Assembly: GCF_029784135.1 (NCBI RefSeq)
Contig: NC_073745.1
Coordinates: 64,510,218 to 64,574,217 of the forward strand
DNA: 64,000 bases
Origin: Toxorhynchites rutilus septentrionalis
Lineage: Eukaryota; Arthropoda; Insecta; Diptera; Culicidae
Reading direction: 5' to 3'
This document shows positions 1-8,419 of this stretch, one piece after another; within the stretch, counting starts at the first letter, position 1; each line of letters begins with the position of its first letter. A program made the position numbers and the translations under genes. The notes beneath the pieces were generated by a model, which did no database searches, was not told the DNA's origin, and worked only from the letters and a program-made list of their open reading frames with translations.

Positions 1-1905
1 AATTGCAACTTAAGCTTTTGGGCAGAAGCATTACCCAATCATTGACTTTCAAGTACCTTGGTGTCTGGTTTGATTCAAAATGCACTTGGAATACCCACAT
101 TACGTATTTGAAGCAAAAATGTCAAAAGAGGGTCAACTTCCTCCGCTCGATTTGCGGCACGTGGTGGGGAGCTAATCCGGGAGATCTCATAACACTTTAT
201 AAAACAACTATTCTATCCATTCTGGAGTATGGCTCTTTTTGCTTTCTCTCAGCAGCTAAAAGTCACCTTCTAAAACTGGAACGAATTCAATATCATTGTC
301 TGCGTATAGCTCTTGGCTGTATGCACTCAACGCATAACATGAGTCTCGAGGTTCTGGCAGGAGTAACTCATCTACAGAACCGATTCTGGGAACTTTCTCT
401 CAGAATACTGGTGAAATGCGGAGTCACGAATACACTTTTGATTGAAAACTTTGAAAAAATTCTTCATCTAAATATACAATCTCGGTTTATGAGAATTTAC
501 CACCACTATATTTCGTCAGATATTTGTCTTCCATCGTTTACTCCAGACCGTGCTCACTTCACCATCAGCAGTTCCTCAATTGAATACGATCTGTCGATGA
601 AACAAGCAATACTTGGAATCTCAGATCAGCTTCGATCAACTTACATTCCCCGTATTTTTAACCGAAAGTACTCAAAAGTCAATTGCATGAAAAGATACTT
701 CACTGATGGGTCTCGCCTCAATGGATCCACTGGCTTCGGAGTTTTCAATGAAAATTCGAGCGCCTTCCGTAAACTGCAGGAACCTTGTTCCGTTTACGTT
801 GCTGAGCTGGCAGCAATCGACTTCGCATTGGGGATGATCTCCAACAAGCCTGCAGACCATTACTTCATTTTCTCGGATAGTCTCAGTTCGCTTGAGGCTC
901 TCCAGTCGATGAGAACTAGTAGGCACCCATCTTATTTCCTCACAAAAGTGAGGCTGCAGATGAGTGCACTGATCGAAAGATCTTATAAGATAACCTTTGT
1001 ATGGGTCCCCTCTCATTGCTCAATTCCTGGCAATGAGAATGCGGACACTCTAGCAAAGATGGGTGCCCAGGAAGGCGAATTGTTTGATAGACAGATTTCA
1101 TACGATGAATTTTTCCAATTACTGCGTCAGAGTTCCCTCTTGAGTTGGCAAACCGATTGGGACACTGGATGTCTTGGGCGGTGGTTATATTCAATTATTC
1201 CAAATGTTTCTTCGAGAGCGTGGTTCAAAGGTTTGGACGTAAGTCGTGACTTCATTCGTGTAATGAGTAGACTTATGTCCAACCACTACCCGCTAGATGT
1301 GCACCTCCACAGAATAAACCTTGTTCAAAACAATGTCTGTCGGTGTGGAAACGGTTACGATGACATCGATCACGCAGTTTGGCAATGTACGGATAATTAC
1401 GCAGCCAGAGAGTACCTTTTGAATGCCCTTGAGGTCCAAGGAAGACAACCCTATGTTCCTGTTAGAGACGTGTTGGGAACTCGCGACATCTGCTATATGC
1501 AGTTGATCTATATGTTTGTGAAACGGTCTAGTATAAGAATTTAATGCTTTTGTGTTTTTTTTCTTTTTCGTTATTAGTTTGTTTGTCTTGTCCCCTCATC
1601 TCACCGTCGCCCACCCTCGACAGCTAGTCGAACACCAGATGCTATCCCTGGTCATTATGCACAATGCTACAGTGCGTGCGGCAACCCTCGGTTGAGACAA
1701 TTATACCTCATATCCATATCCCTAACCTGACCCGTCCCACAAAAATTGTTGCCCCTCTAACCTCGAGTAAACCGCGAGTAATCGGTCGAAACCTACTAAA
1801 CATAGATTTAAGATGAAATTTTTGTATAAACAAAACTTGAGTTAGCGGCTCCGCAAAGCTTATGCGATTGAGCCTTACAAATAAACGAATTGGAAAAAGA
1901 AATTA
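1..1905 (+). mobile_element. 5'-truncated non-LTR retrotransposon, Loa/I-like (copy 1)
   Basis: The 3' part of a LINE-type element enters from the left edge of the window. It consists of the end of ORF2 (to 1544) and a 3' UTR of about 360 bp. The UTR carries a block around 1760-1785 (CTCGAGTAAACCGCGAGTAA) and ends near 1880-1905 with GAGCCT followed by AAATAAACGA and an A-rich tail. Both blocks recur in the second copy (around 4776-4935), so the two belong to one family. The RNase H domain and the Cys/His tail suggest the Loa or I group; the clade name is an inference. Confidence 0.8.
3..1544 (+). CDS. Non-LTR retrotransposon ORF2, C-terminal part with RNase H
   Basis: The frame is open from the window edge and stops at 1542-1544, so about 513 residues are visible and the true start lies outside. 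The first ~180 residues fit the region after the reverse-transcriptase core (YLGVWFD and a thumb-like helical stretch). An RNase H domain follows at about residues 230-350. Its acidic set is visible: YFTDGS, VAELAAI, FSDSLSSLEAL, and HCSIPGNENADTLAK near the end. After about residue 440 there is a Cys/His tail (CRCGNGYDDIDHAVWQC) typical of this group. RNase H removes the RNA strand during target-primed reverse transcription. No frame break is visible in this part, so it is less decayed than copy 2 at 2816. Whether the whole element is intact cannot be judged here. Confidence 0.8.
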   Translation: MQLKLLGRSITQSLTFKYLGVWFDSKCTWNTHITYLKQKCQKRVNFLRSICGTWWGANPGDLITLYKTTILSILEYGSFCFLSAAKSHLLKLERIQYHCLRIALGCMHSTHNMSLEVLAGVTHLQNRFWELSLRILVKCGVTNTLLIENFEKILHLNIQSRFMRIYHHYISSDICLPSFTPDRAHFTISSSSIEYDLSMKQAILGISDQLRSTYIPRIFNRKYSKVNCMKRYFTDGSRLNGSTGFGVFNENSSAFRKLQEPCSVYVAELAAIDFALGMISNKPADHYFIFSDSLSSLEALQSMRTSRHPSYFLTKVRLQMSALIERSYKITFVWVPSHCSIPGNENADTLAKMGAQEGELFDRQISYDEFFQLLRQSSLLSWQTDWDTGCLGRWLYSIIPNVSSRAWFKGLDVSRDFIRVMSRLMSNHYPLDVHLHRINLVQNNVCRCGNGYDDIDHAVWQCTDNYAAREYLLNALEVQGRQPYVPVRDVLGTRDICYMQLIYMFVKRSSIRI

Positions 1906-2012
1906 GAATTTAGAATTTTGACAGTTATCAAATACAGTATTTCAATCAATGGGCAATATACACGCGTACTATCGCCTGTAAAATTAAATTCAACATGCTA
2001 TCTCAATAAGAG

Positions 2013-2136
2013 GGTGTCCACATACCACGTGGACAACTTCAGGGGGGGGGGTAGAGGGTACAAAAATATCCACGCTTGTCCACGGTGAGGGAGGAGGGGG
2101 TTTAGATAATGTCCACGTGGATTTTTTTTCTGTTGG
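2013..2136 (+). repeat. Short dispersed repeat (TGTCCACATACCACGTGG type), copy 1
   Basis: The stretch starts AGGGTGTCCACATACCACG and contains a G-run, then GTCCACGCTTGTCCACGG, then a purine-rich part and GTCCACGTGGATTTTTT. The same order in reverse complement is found at 9885-9983. It looks like a MITE or a similar small element. I do not recognise the family. Confidence 0.5.
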
Positions 2137-2144
2137 GTACATTT

Positions 2145-2812
2145 TCCACTACGACCAGTTATTTGATCTATTGTGGCGGGCCCCTATTTGTTGTAAGCCT
2201 TATCAGGGTGTCGTATCGCTATTAGTTGGAGTGATTTCCACTTGCTGACTGTAGGCATGATCCCAATAAGGTATTATAGCACGAATGAACTTTATTGCCT
2301 TATTGGGGGAAGCTATCCAAACATCTGCAGGTTGCATTAAACCTTTATCAAAGAAATTGCGCCTTCTATGAAAAAGTGCTTCGCAATTACATAATAAAAG
2401 TTCCGAGCTTTCACTTTCTAGGTTACAGAAACGACAGGTATCATCTTCTAATTTACCTAGTTTCTTTATGTGGTATTTGCTTGGACAATGTCCTGTCACT
2501 AGGCCACTGAAAGTGCATAGGTCTTTTTTTGTTAGGCTGAGAAGTCTTTCAGTTACTTTTTTACTTGGTGATATAAATGATTTAGCCTGTCGAGCTACTG
2601 TACTATGTGTCCAGATGCCATCAATCTTTGATTTTTCCCAGTTCTTTAATTCCATTTTGAGGGTACATTCAGGGGCCCCACAACATGGTTCTGGTCCTAG
2701 GAATGGTTTCGATGATCCACATCTAGCTAACAAATCTGCTTTTTCATTACCTTCAACTCCACGTGGATACATAAAATTATTATTTTTGAAAATACATTAA
2801 TATCCATAATCA
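2145..2812 (-). mobile_element. Jockey/R1-like non-LTR retrotransposon 3' fragment
   Basis: This minus-strand fragment consists of the last part of an ORF2 and a short 3' UTR (about 2145-2202). It lies between the 3' end of retrotransposon copy 1 and the 5'-truncated copy 2. Everything upstream of the end of RNase H is missing, as is usual for 5'-truncated LINE insertions. The exact ends and target duplication could not be fixed. Confidence 0.65.
2203..2772 (-). pseudogene. Non-LTR ORF2 C-terminal fragment (end of RNase H plus tail)
   Basis: The open frame is 189 residues. Its first residues (GVEGNEKADLLAR) match the last RNase H motif, G-N-E-x-A-D, of Jockey/R1-type ORF2 proteins. The part after it contains GPEPCCG, TGHCPSKYH and a CRFCNLESESSELLLCNC zinc-knuckle-like tail, the usual C-terminus of these proteins in insects. 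The catalytic acidic residues and the reverse transcriptase are absent, so the fragment cannot be functional. The first methionine is internal, not the original start. Confidence 0.7.
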
Positions 2813-2815
2813 ATA

Positions 2816-3882
2816 ATGAATTATTTTGAGCAGCTTATCGAGCTAAATTTTCATTCTGGATTCATGAGCTCATATCATGAATTCATCTCCATGCAGGTTG
2901 ATCCTTCTTCGTATATTCCCAACCGTGTTTGTTTTCCTGACTACATCAATTCCTCTGTACATTTTGATCTGTTCATGAAGGAGAAAATCCATGGAATTCC
3001 AGATTTTCATCGATCGGGGATCGTTCCTACGATCTTCAATGCAAAGTATGGGCGTGTCAATTGTGATAATATGTACTTTACTGATGGATCCTCTATGAAT
3101 GAGTCCACAGGATTTGGAGTGTTCAACGAATTTTTTAGCACCTCCCACAGTCTTCAGAATCCTTGCTCAGTGTATATTGCTGAATTGGCAGCAATACATT
3201 GGGCGCTGGACAGCGTCGTCTCACGACCTGTTGAACACTATCACATTGTAACGGTTAGTCTTAGCTCTTTCGAAGCTATGAGAGAATACGAAAAATTTTG
3301 AGTGCTTTATCCAGACGCTGTTATGTCATTACCTTTGTCTGGGTCCCTTCTCATTGCTCAATTCCGGGTAATGAGAGGGCTGACTCATTGGCAAAGGTAG
3401 GTGCAATTGAAGGCGATATTTATCAGCGTCAAATCGCCTTCAATGAATTTTATTCTTTAGTCCGTAAAAATACCATCGCTAACTGGCAACGTAAGTGGAA
3501 CGAAGATGAATTGGGTCGGTGGCTTCACTCGATTATCCCTAAGGTTAGCCTCAAACCGTGGTTCAAAAGTCTGGACTTGAGTCGAGACTTTATTCGCACC
3601 TTCTCTCGACTCATGTCCAATCACTGTTCGTTAGACGCGCTACTCTTTCGTTTTAATCTTGCCGATGGCAATATCTGTGCTTGTGGCCAAGGTTACCACG
3701 ACATCGAACACGTTGTTTGGTCGTGCGAGGAGTATCTTGTTGCCAGATCGAATTTAGAAAACTCTCTTCGGGCTAGAGGAAGGCAGCCCAATGTGCCGGT
3801 GAGAGATGTGTTGGCTCGGTTAGACCTTGATTACATGTCCCAAATATATGTCTTCCTAAAAGCTATCGATCTTCGTGTGTGA
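2816..3882 (+). pseudogene. Broken ORF2 C-terminus with RNase H, copy 2
   Basis: The sequence aligns by eye with the copy 1 ORF from about its residue 145. The frame runs 2816-3301 and continues in a different frame from 3298 to 3882. At the join about 15 codons present in copy 1 (the segment after SSLEAL) are missing, so this is a deletion with a frameshift. The RNase H motifs YFTDGS and IAELAAI are kept. The third acidic site, FSDSL in copy 1, reads VTVSL here, so that Asp is lost. The GNERADSLAK motif and the Cys/His tail (CACGQGYHDIEHVVWSC) are kept. The copy is dead as it stands. Confidence 0.8.
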
Positions 3883-3985
3883 TTGTCCTTATATCCTTAT
3901 ATTCTCCTTTTCCTTCACGAGAAATCAAATCCTTACTAACAATAGAATAAGGTGAAATGTAAATACATATCTATCTATCTACCTA

Positions 3986-4664
3986 TCTATATATATATAA
4001 AAATGGAGTGATGTCTGTCTGTCTGTCTGATTCTTATAGACTCGGAAACTACTGAACCGATCGACATGAAAATTGGTATGTAGGGGTTTTTGGGGCCGGG
4101 GAAGGTTTTCGTGATATTTTGAGACCCCTCCCCCCTCTCTAAGGGGGGGCTGCCATACAAATGAAACACAATTTTTTGCATTACTCGGAAATTAATCAAT
4201 CAAACGAAACCAAAGTTGGCATGTGAAAGTTTTAGGGTGCAATAAATGTTTCTATGATGGTTAGACAGTCCTTCCCCCACTCAAAGGGGGGGCTGCCATA
4301 CAAATGAAACACAAATTTCTGCATTACTCGAGAATTAATCAAGCAAATGAAACCAAATTTGGCATGTGGAGGTTTTAGGATGCAATAAATGTTTCTATGG
4401 TGTTAAGATACTCCTTCCCCCTCTCTTAGAGGGGGCTGCCGTACAAATGAAACACAAATTTTTGCATTACCCGAGAATTAATCAAGCAAATTAAACCAAA
4501 TTAGGCATATGGAAACTTTAGGGTGCAATGAATGTTTCTATGGTGGTTAGATACCCCTCCCCCCTCTCTTAGGGGTGGCTGCCATACAAATAAAACACAA
4601 ATTTCTGCATTACTCGAGAATTAATCAAGTAAATGGGCGGGACGAAGTTTGCCGGGTTAGCTAG
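3986..4664 (+). mobile_element. Non-autonomous Helitron-like element, copy 1
   Basis: The 5' end is TC followed by TATATATATATAAAAATGG and GTCTGTCTGTCTG. The 3' end is GGGCGGGACGAAGTTTGCC, then GGGTTAG and CTAG at 4661-4664. The flanking bases are A (3985) and T (4665), the A/T insertion preference of Helitrons. There is no target duplication and no TIR. The inside holds several degenerate repeats of GGGGGGCTGCCATACAAATG with CTCGAGAATTAATCAAG. No helicase ORF is present. Four clear copies and one remnant occur in the window. Confidence 0.65.
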
Positions 4665-5096
4665 TTAGATATAAGATAGGCTTGAGGATTGAGTATGATG
4701 AATGTGAGTGTGAACATTGTCAACATATCCTTATATCCCATCCTTTTCCTGAAAAAAAAAATGTCAACCTTCTAAACTCGAGCAAACCGCGAGTAATCGG
4801 TTCTCTACTTCATTAACATTAGAATTACTGAATAATGTTTATGTATACTTGCAACTATACAGATAGGAGTTTGTCTCATTTAAACTAATGTAACTGAGCC
4901 TGTAAAAATAAACGATTTAGTAAAAAAAAATAAATAATGAATTAAATCTGCTCTGCATTTTTATCAAATTTCAATCTTGCCGCCCCTTACGAGTACTCCG
5001 TATTCATCAATAAGAGACCATATTTTTCATATTGTTGAACTGTTTCGCTGAAATGTGTATTTTAAGAGGGACGTACATGAACTGAGAGTGATGGAT

Positions 5097-5303
5097 TCAT
5101 TTACACTGGCAGAAGAGGATCACACATTCCGCCAGGACGAAGACACCACCAAAGAATGTTAGAATCTTAGGTTTTCTTAGGTACGGGTTTTGTTGTTGTA
5201 TCTGTCTTTTGAGAACTCCAAAGATGATGAACCAAAGGAAAATGAACAACAAATCACCTGGTGAAGCTTGGTTACGTAGAACGCTACAATATATCGGTTC
5301 CAT
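5097..5303 (-). CDS. Candidate small membrane protein gene (68 residues), function unknown
   Basis: This is an uninterrupted frame from ATG at 5303-5301 to TGA at 5099-5097. The start has A at -3 and G at +4, a good eukaryotic context. The protein has a short N-terminus (MEPIYCSVLRNQASPGD), a hydrophobic segment at about residues 18-32 (LLFIFLWFIIFGVLK), a basic and polar linker (RQIQQQNPYLRKPK), and a second hydrophobic segment at about 47-64 ending CQCK. This predicts a two-pass membrane protein. Upstream on the same strand lie TATAAAA at 5352-5346 and a TCA initiator-like site about 27 bases further (about 5325), leaving a 5' leader of about 20 bases. I do not recognise the family. It could be a real single-exon host gene or a chance frame; the promoter, start context and membrane pattern together favour a gene. 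Confidence 0.45.
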   Translation of the reverse strand: MEPIYCSVLRNQASPGDLLFIFLWFIIFGVLKRQIQQQNPYLRKPKILTFFGGVFVLAECVILFCQCK

Positions 5304-5317
5304 ACTTTTGCGTCTTG

Positions 5318-5352
5318 TGTCTGGTGAGATTCGAAAGAAATTCCGTTTTATA
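5318..5352 (-). promoter_or_regulatory. Putative TATA-type core promoter of the small membrane protein gene
   Basis: On the minus strand TATAAAACGG starts at 5352, and an initiator-like TCACC has its A at about 5325, about 27 bases from the first T of the TATA box. That is the usual arthropod spacing. The initiator is only a partial match to TCAGT. Confidence 0.4.
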
Positions 5353-5459
5353 GTTTATTAGTTTCATAGCTTCGATAAATTCTAACAAGTACTACCTATA
5401 ACTAAACGAAACTAAAGTCGGCGATCCAGAATAAACAAACAGAATTAGCCAAAAAAAAA

Positions 5460-5765
5460 GGTATACTCCATCAGGACCATGTCAATCTTCCTACTCTTTG
5501 ACAGCCTGGCTGAAAATGTTAAGTTTGTCTGAGAAGTGCTATTTCACCCGCCGTCCTCACCAGATATTGCACTTTCCGGTTATCAATTTTTCAGGTCACT
5601 TTTCTTGAACGCAATAATTTTAACTCATTGGATAGCATGAAAAAGAACCTTGCCCAGTTTTTTACGAGAAAGCAAACAAGTGTTGGGAGGTTGGGCTTTG
5701 AAGTTGCGGAAGGATCGATTCAGCAATACTTTACACTGTGTAAACATAAGAACCACTGTGCATAA
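5460..5765 (+). pseudogene. Mariner transposase C-terminal relic
   Basis: Pieces of a mariner (DD34D) transposase can be read in shifting frames. CATCAGGACCATGTC corresponds to the HQDNARPH motif. GTGCTATTTCACCCGCC leads into a HPPSSPDIALS-like stretch for HPPYSPDLAPSD, and FFRSL follows. Then come LAQFF-like and WEVG-like remnants. Both catalytic positions that fall in this part are damaged and several frameshifts separate the pieces. No TIRs were found. Confidence 0.55.
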
Positions 5766-5922
5766 GAATTAACCAATCAATATTTTGAAAAAAAAACTTC
5801 GCAAAGAAACTCGATGTTTGGAAGCCACATGAGTTATTGTAAATTTTTCCTACATTTTGTAATTTTTTGACTGAATTTTCATCAGCAAATGGAGCAAGTA
5901 ATCACGGTGTATAATCATGGTA

Positions 5923-7164
5923 CAGGGTTTTCCATTTTGGGCCTCCGAAAGTATACAGCCCTGCGCTGACAACCGTTTGACATAGCTGTCAACCAAAGCG
6001 TCATATCGTTAGTCGAATGTCTGCCATTTTACAATATGGATCGTTTTAGCATCGCACAACGTGTTAATTTTGTTAAATTATACTATAAAAATGATGAAAA
6101 ACCGGCAAATGTTTTTCGAGCATTACGGACGGATTTTGGTCGTCATGGACGGCCTACAGAGCACACAATCGCTAATGTAGTGCGTAAATTCGAACAAACT
6201 GGGTCCGTAGCGGATATTGTGAAACCTGTGCATCATCGTAATGTGCGTTCGGCCGAAAATATTGCTGCTGTTGCTGCCAGCGTGGAGGATGACCCGAATG
6301 TTTCGATTCCACGGCGTGCTCAGCACCTACATCCATATAAAGTCCAACTGGTACAAAAATTAGAGCGTGGTGACCATGGAATGCGTCGGGCATACGTCGA
6401 TTGGGTGAACGAACAACAGCAGCAAAATGCTGAATTTTCGCATCAAATTTTTTTCAGCGGCACATTTCGAGCTCGGTGGCTATGTGAACACCCAAAATTT
6501 CCGTATATGGGGCTCAGAAAATCCACACGTGATTGTTGAGAGGCCATTGCATCCGCCAAAAGTCACTGTTTGGTGCGCATTATGGTCTGGTGGAGTCATC
6601 GGGCCGTATTTCTTTGAAAATGAGGACGGCGAGACGGTAACTGTGAATGGTGAGCGCCACATGTTAACCGATTTTTTTACCACAAATTGAAGATATGGAT
6701 ACGGATGACATGTGGCTTCAGCAGGACGGCGCCACGTGCCACACAACACGACCGAACATGGCCATATTGCGAACGAAATTTGAGGGACGCATAATTTCGC
6801 GTTTTGGTGATGCCAATTGGCCTTCCAGATCATGCGATTTGAACCCGCTAGACTTTTTTTTTTGTGGGGTTAGGCGAAAGACCGTGTCTATGCCAACTCT
6901 CCGCAAACTCTTGAACATTTGAAAGACAACATTCGTGAAGTTATGACCGAGATACCGCCCCATATGTGCCGAAAAGTCATCGAAAATTACCTGTTCCGGA
7001 TCAAGGTGTGCGAGGAAGCCCTAGGTGGACATTTGAATGATGTTGTATTTCACACATAATGGCATAAACCAAACTTTAATTTTAAATAAAAGTTTCATCG
7101 AAATTCGAATTCTAAGTGTGTTTTATTTCAATTTACTTTCGGAATTTAAAGTTGGAAAACCCTG
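5923..7164 (+). mobile_element. DD41D-type (rosa-like) mariner element with TIRs
   Basis: The element is about 1.24 kb, flanked by TA at 5921-5922 and 7165-7166. The inverted ends are CAGGGTTTTCCATTTTGGG... and, on the other strand, CAGGGTTTTCCAACTTTAA..., each followed by TCCGAAAGTA after a few mismatches. One transposase gene lies inside (6036-7059), with an AATAAAAG site near 7085. It sits between mariner relics at 5460 and 7195 that belong to other lineages. Confidence 0.8.
6036..7059 (+). pseudogene. DD41D transposase pseudogene
   Basis: The start is ATG GAT CGT at 6036 and the ancestral stop is TAA at 7057-7059. The N-terminus (to about 6320) carries the helix-turn-helix region (FVKLYYKNDEKPANVFRAL). 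After that some 25 codons seem to be missing before HPYKVQLVQKLERGDHG. Near 6459 about five bases are lost in the spot where relatives read FSDEAHF, which removes the first catalytic Asp and shifts the frame. A further one-base loss lies in the T-run at about 6670. The second Asp (QQDGATCH, about 6720) and third Asp (NPLDFF, about 6850) remain. There are 41 residues between them, hence DD41D. Another frame shift follows in the next T-run. The tail to GGHLNDVVFHT is otherwise readable. The gene is not functional. Confidence 0.75.
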
Positions 7165-7194
7165 TATAAGCAAGACAAACCAATACAAATAACA

Positions 7195-7345
7195 TCAAAG
7201 CCAGGATTCCCCAAAAAGGGTCGCGGTGTGTACGGTGGAACTGGAAGGGAATCTCCGATTATGAGGAGTTCCACAAAAAATTGTGGTGATTAGTTGGGAA
7301 GTTTTGATGCATCCATGGTTATCCCAGACCTTGCAAACATATTTG
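7195..7345 (+). pseudogene. Mariner transposase relic (second lineage)
   Basis: The piece TGTGTACGGTGGAACTGGAA reads like the CVWWDWKG block of mariner transposases. After a deletion, AAGTTTTGATGCATCCATGG reads like the VLMHPPYSPDL block. No intact frame or TIR is visible. It is a short, old fragment. Confidence 0.4.
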
Positions 7346-7442
7346 CGATCTATTAAGAAATAATCGAGTTATAAGCATCCGAAATCTTTCATTTTTTCTA
7401 CTTGTTCAGTGCCTAGATTCATTCCCCATTATCATCCGGTTA

Positions 7443-7462
7443 GACGTAGTCCTACGTCAAAA
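7443..7462 (-). repeat. Isolated GACGTAG-N-ACTACGTC motif
   Basis: GACGTAGTCCTACGTCAAAA occurs without an obvious partner end nearby. It is the end motif of the palindrome-marked family described at 14461, 35499, 48826 and 52910, here in minus orientation. Confidence 0.4.
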
Positions 7463-7871
7463 AATCATGCAGAAATTAAACAGAAAAACGTGAATACTTA
7501 CCCAATATATTCGAATTACCCAATATATTCGAATAATTGTGTGTCTATAAGAATGATATTTTGGATTTTTTTCCCTTAAAGTCGGCACGAATTCAGGAAC
7601 AACCTAACATTTTCCAAGACTTACGAAGTTGAACAGAAAAAGCATTGGTAGATGAAGCCGGCGATCACGACACAGGTTTGTTGTTCTTTTGAGCCGCCAT
7701 TTGTGTGTTAAACAAACTAACACTACATAATTTAACACGACATACTTATAACTTGAACAGCATGATGATATCGATATCGATTTTTTATCACTGCTGCTTT
7801 GTTCCGTGATTCCAATAACCTTTTGTAATGAATCCCTAGATTTCATTATTTAATTTTTTTGAAAACATATA

Positions 7872-8267
7872 ACAGTTCGGCTGAAAAGTATATAAGGTAA
7901 CACAGATTTTAAACGATTTTTCTTTGCGAAATTCAATTTTATTATTCAACATAATTGCCTTCGAGGGCGATACAGCGATTATAGCGAACTTGCAACTTTT
8001 CGATACCATTTCTATAATACTCTTTCGGTTTTTCCTCAAAATAGGCCTCAGTTTCGGTAATCACTTCATCATCGGTCTTAAATTTCTTGCCAGCGAGCAT
8101 TCTCTTCAGGTCTGCGAACACAAAATAGTCACTGGGGGCCAATTCGACCGATTGCTGTCAATTTTTGACACGTATCCATTGAAAGATGGTGCTTTGTGAT
8201 AGTCAAGTAGATTTTTGCAAGAGGCGCCATCTAGACGTCAACCTTATGAACTTTTCAGCCGAACTGT
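7872..8267 (-). mobile_element. Internally deleted mariner element
   Basis: The TIRs are perfect over at least 16 bases (ACAGTTCGGCTGAAAAGT at the left, its complement CTTTTCAGCCGAACTGT at the right), with TA at 7870-7871 and 8268-8269. Length is 396 bp, against about 1.3 kb for complete mariners. Only the two ends of the ancestral element remain: a 5' untranslated part near 8160-8250 and the C-terminal coding part. It is a MITE-like deletion derivative. Confidence 0.8.
7942..8142 (-). pseudogene. Mariner transposase C-terminal fragment
   Basis: The 66-residue frame begins at the last catalytic block (LAPSDY-type, here MAPSDYFVF) and runs through ADLKRMLAGKKF, EAYFEEKPKEYY and GIEKLQVRYNRCI to LEGNYVE. 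That is the normal C-terminus of irritans/cecropia-type mariners. The DNA-binding domain and the first two catalytic Asp residues are absent because of the internal deletion. Confidence 0.75.
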
Positions 8268-8419
8268 TACAACTCAACCTACTTACGTTGGCAAATAATT
8301 GTATATGATTATAAAGAATGATAATAAGAATAAAAAAATTGGTGGATTAATAGATTCTCAAGTAATTTTTTATATGGATTTCAGCGGTAAAAACAACCTG
8401 ACAACATAGATGGAATTTA

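Larger units (their letters stand above)
2816..4935 (+). mobile_element. Non-LTR retrotransposon, Loa/I-like (copy 2), with nested Helitron
   Basis: This is a second member of the family at 1-1905, with 5' truncation at about 2816. ORF2 runs to 3882. The 3' UTR is split by a Helitron (3986-4664) and resumes at 4665. The UTR has the same CTCGAG-CAAACCGCGAGTAATCGG block (about 4776) and GAGCCTGTAAAAATAAACGA end (about 4895-4920) as copy 1, followed by an A-rich tail. The order of events read here is retrotransposon first, Helitron later. Confidence 0.75.
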
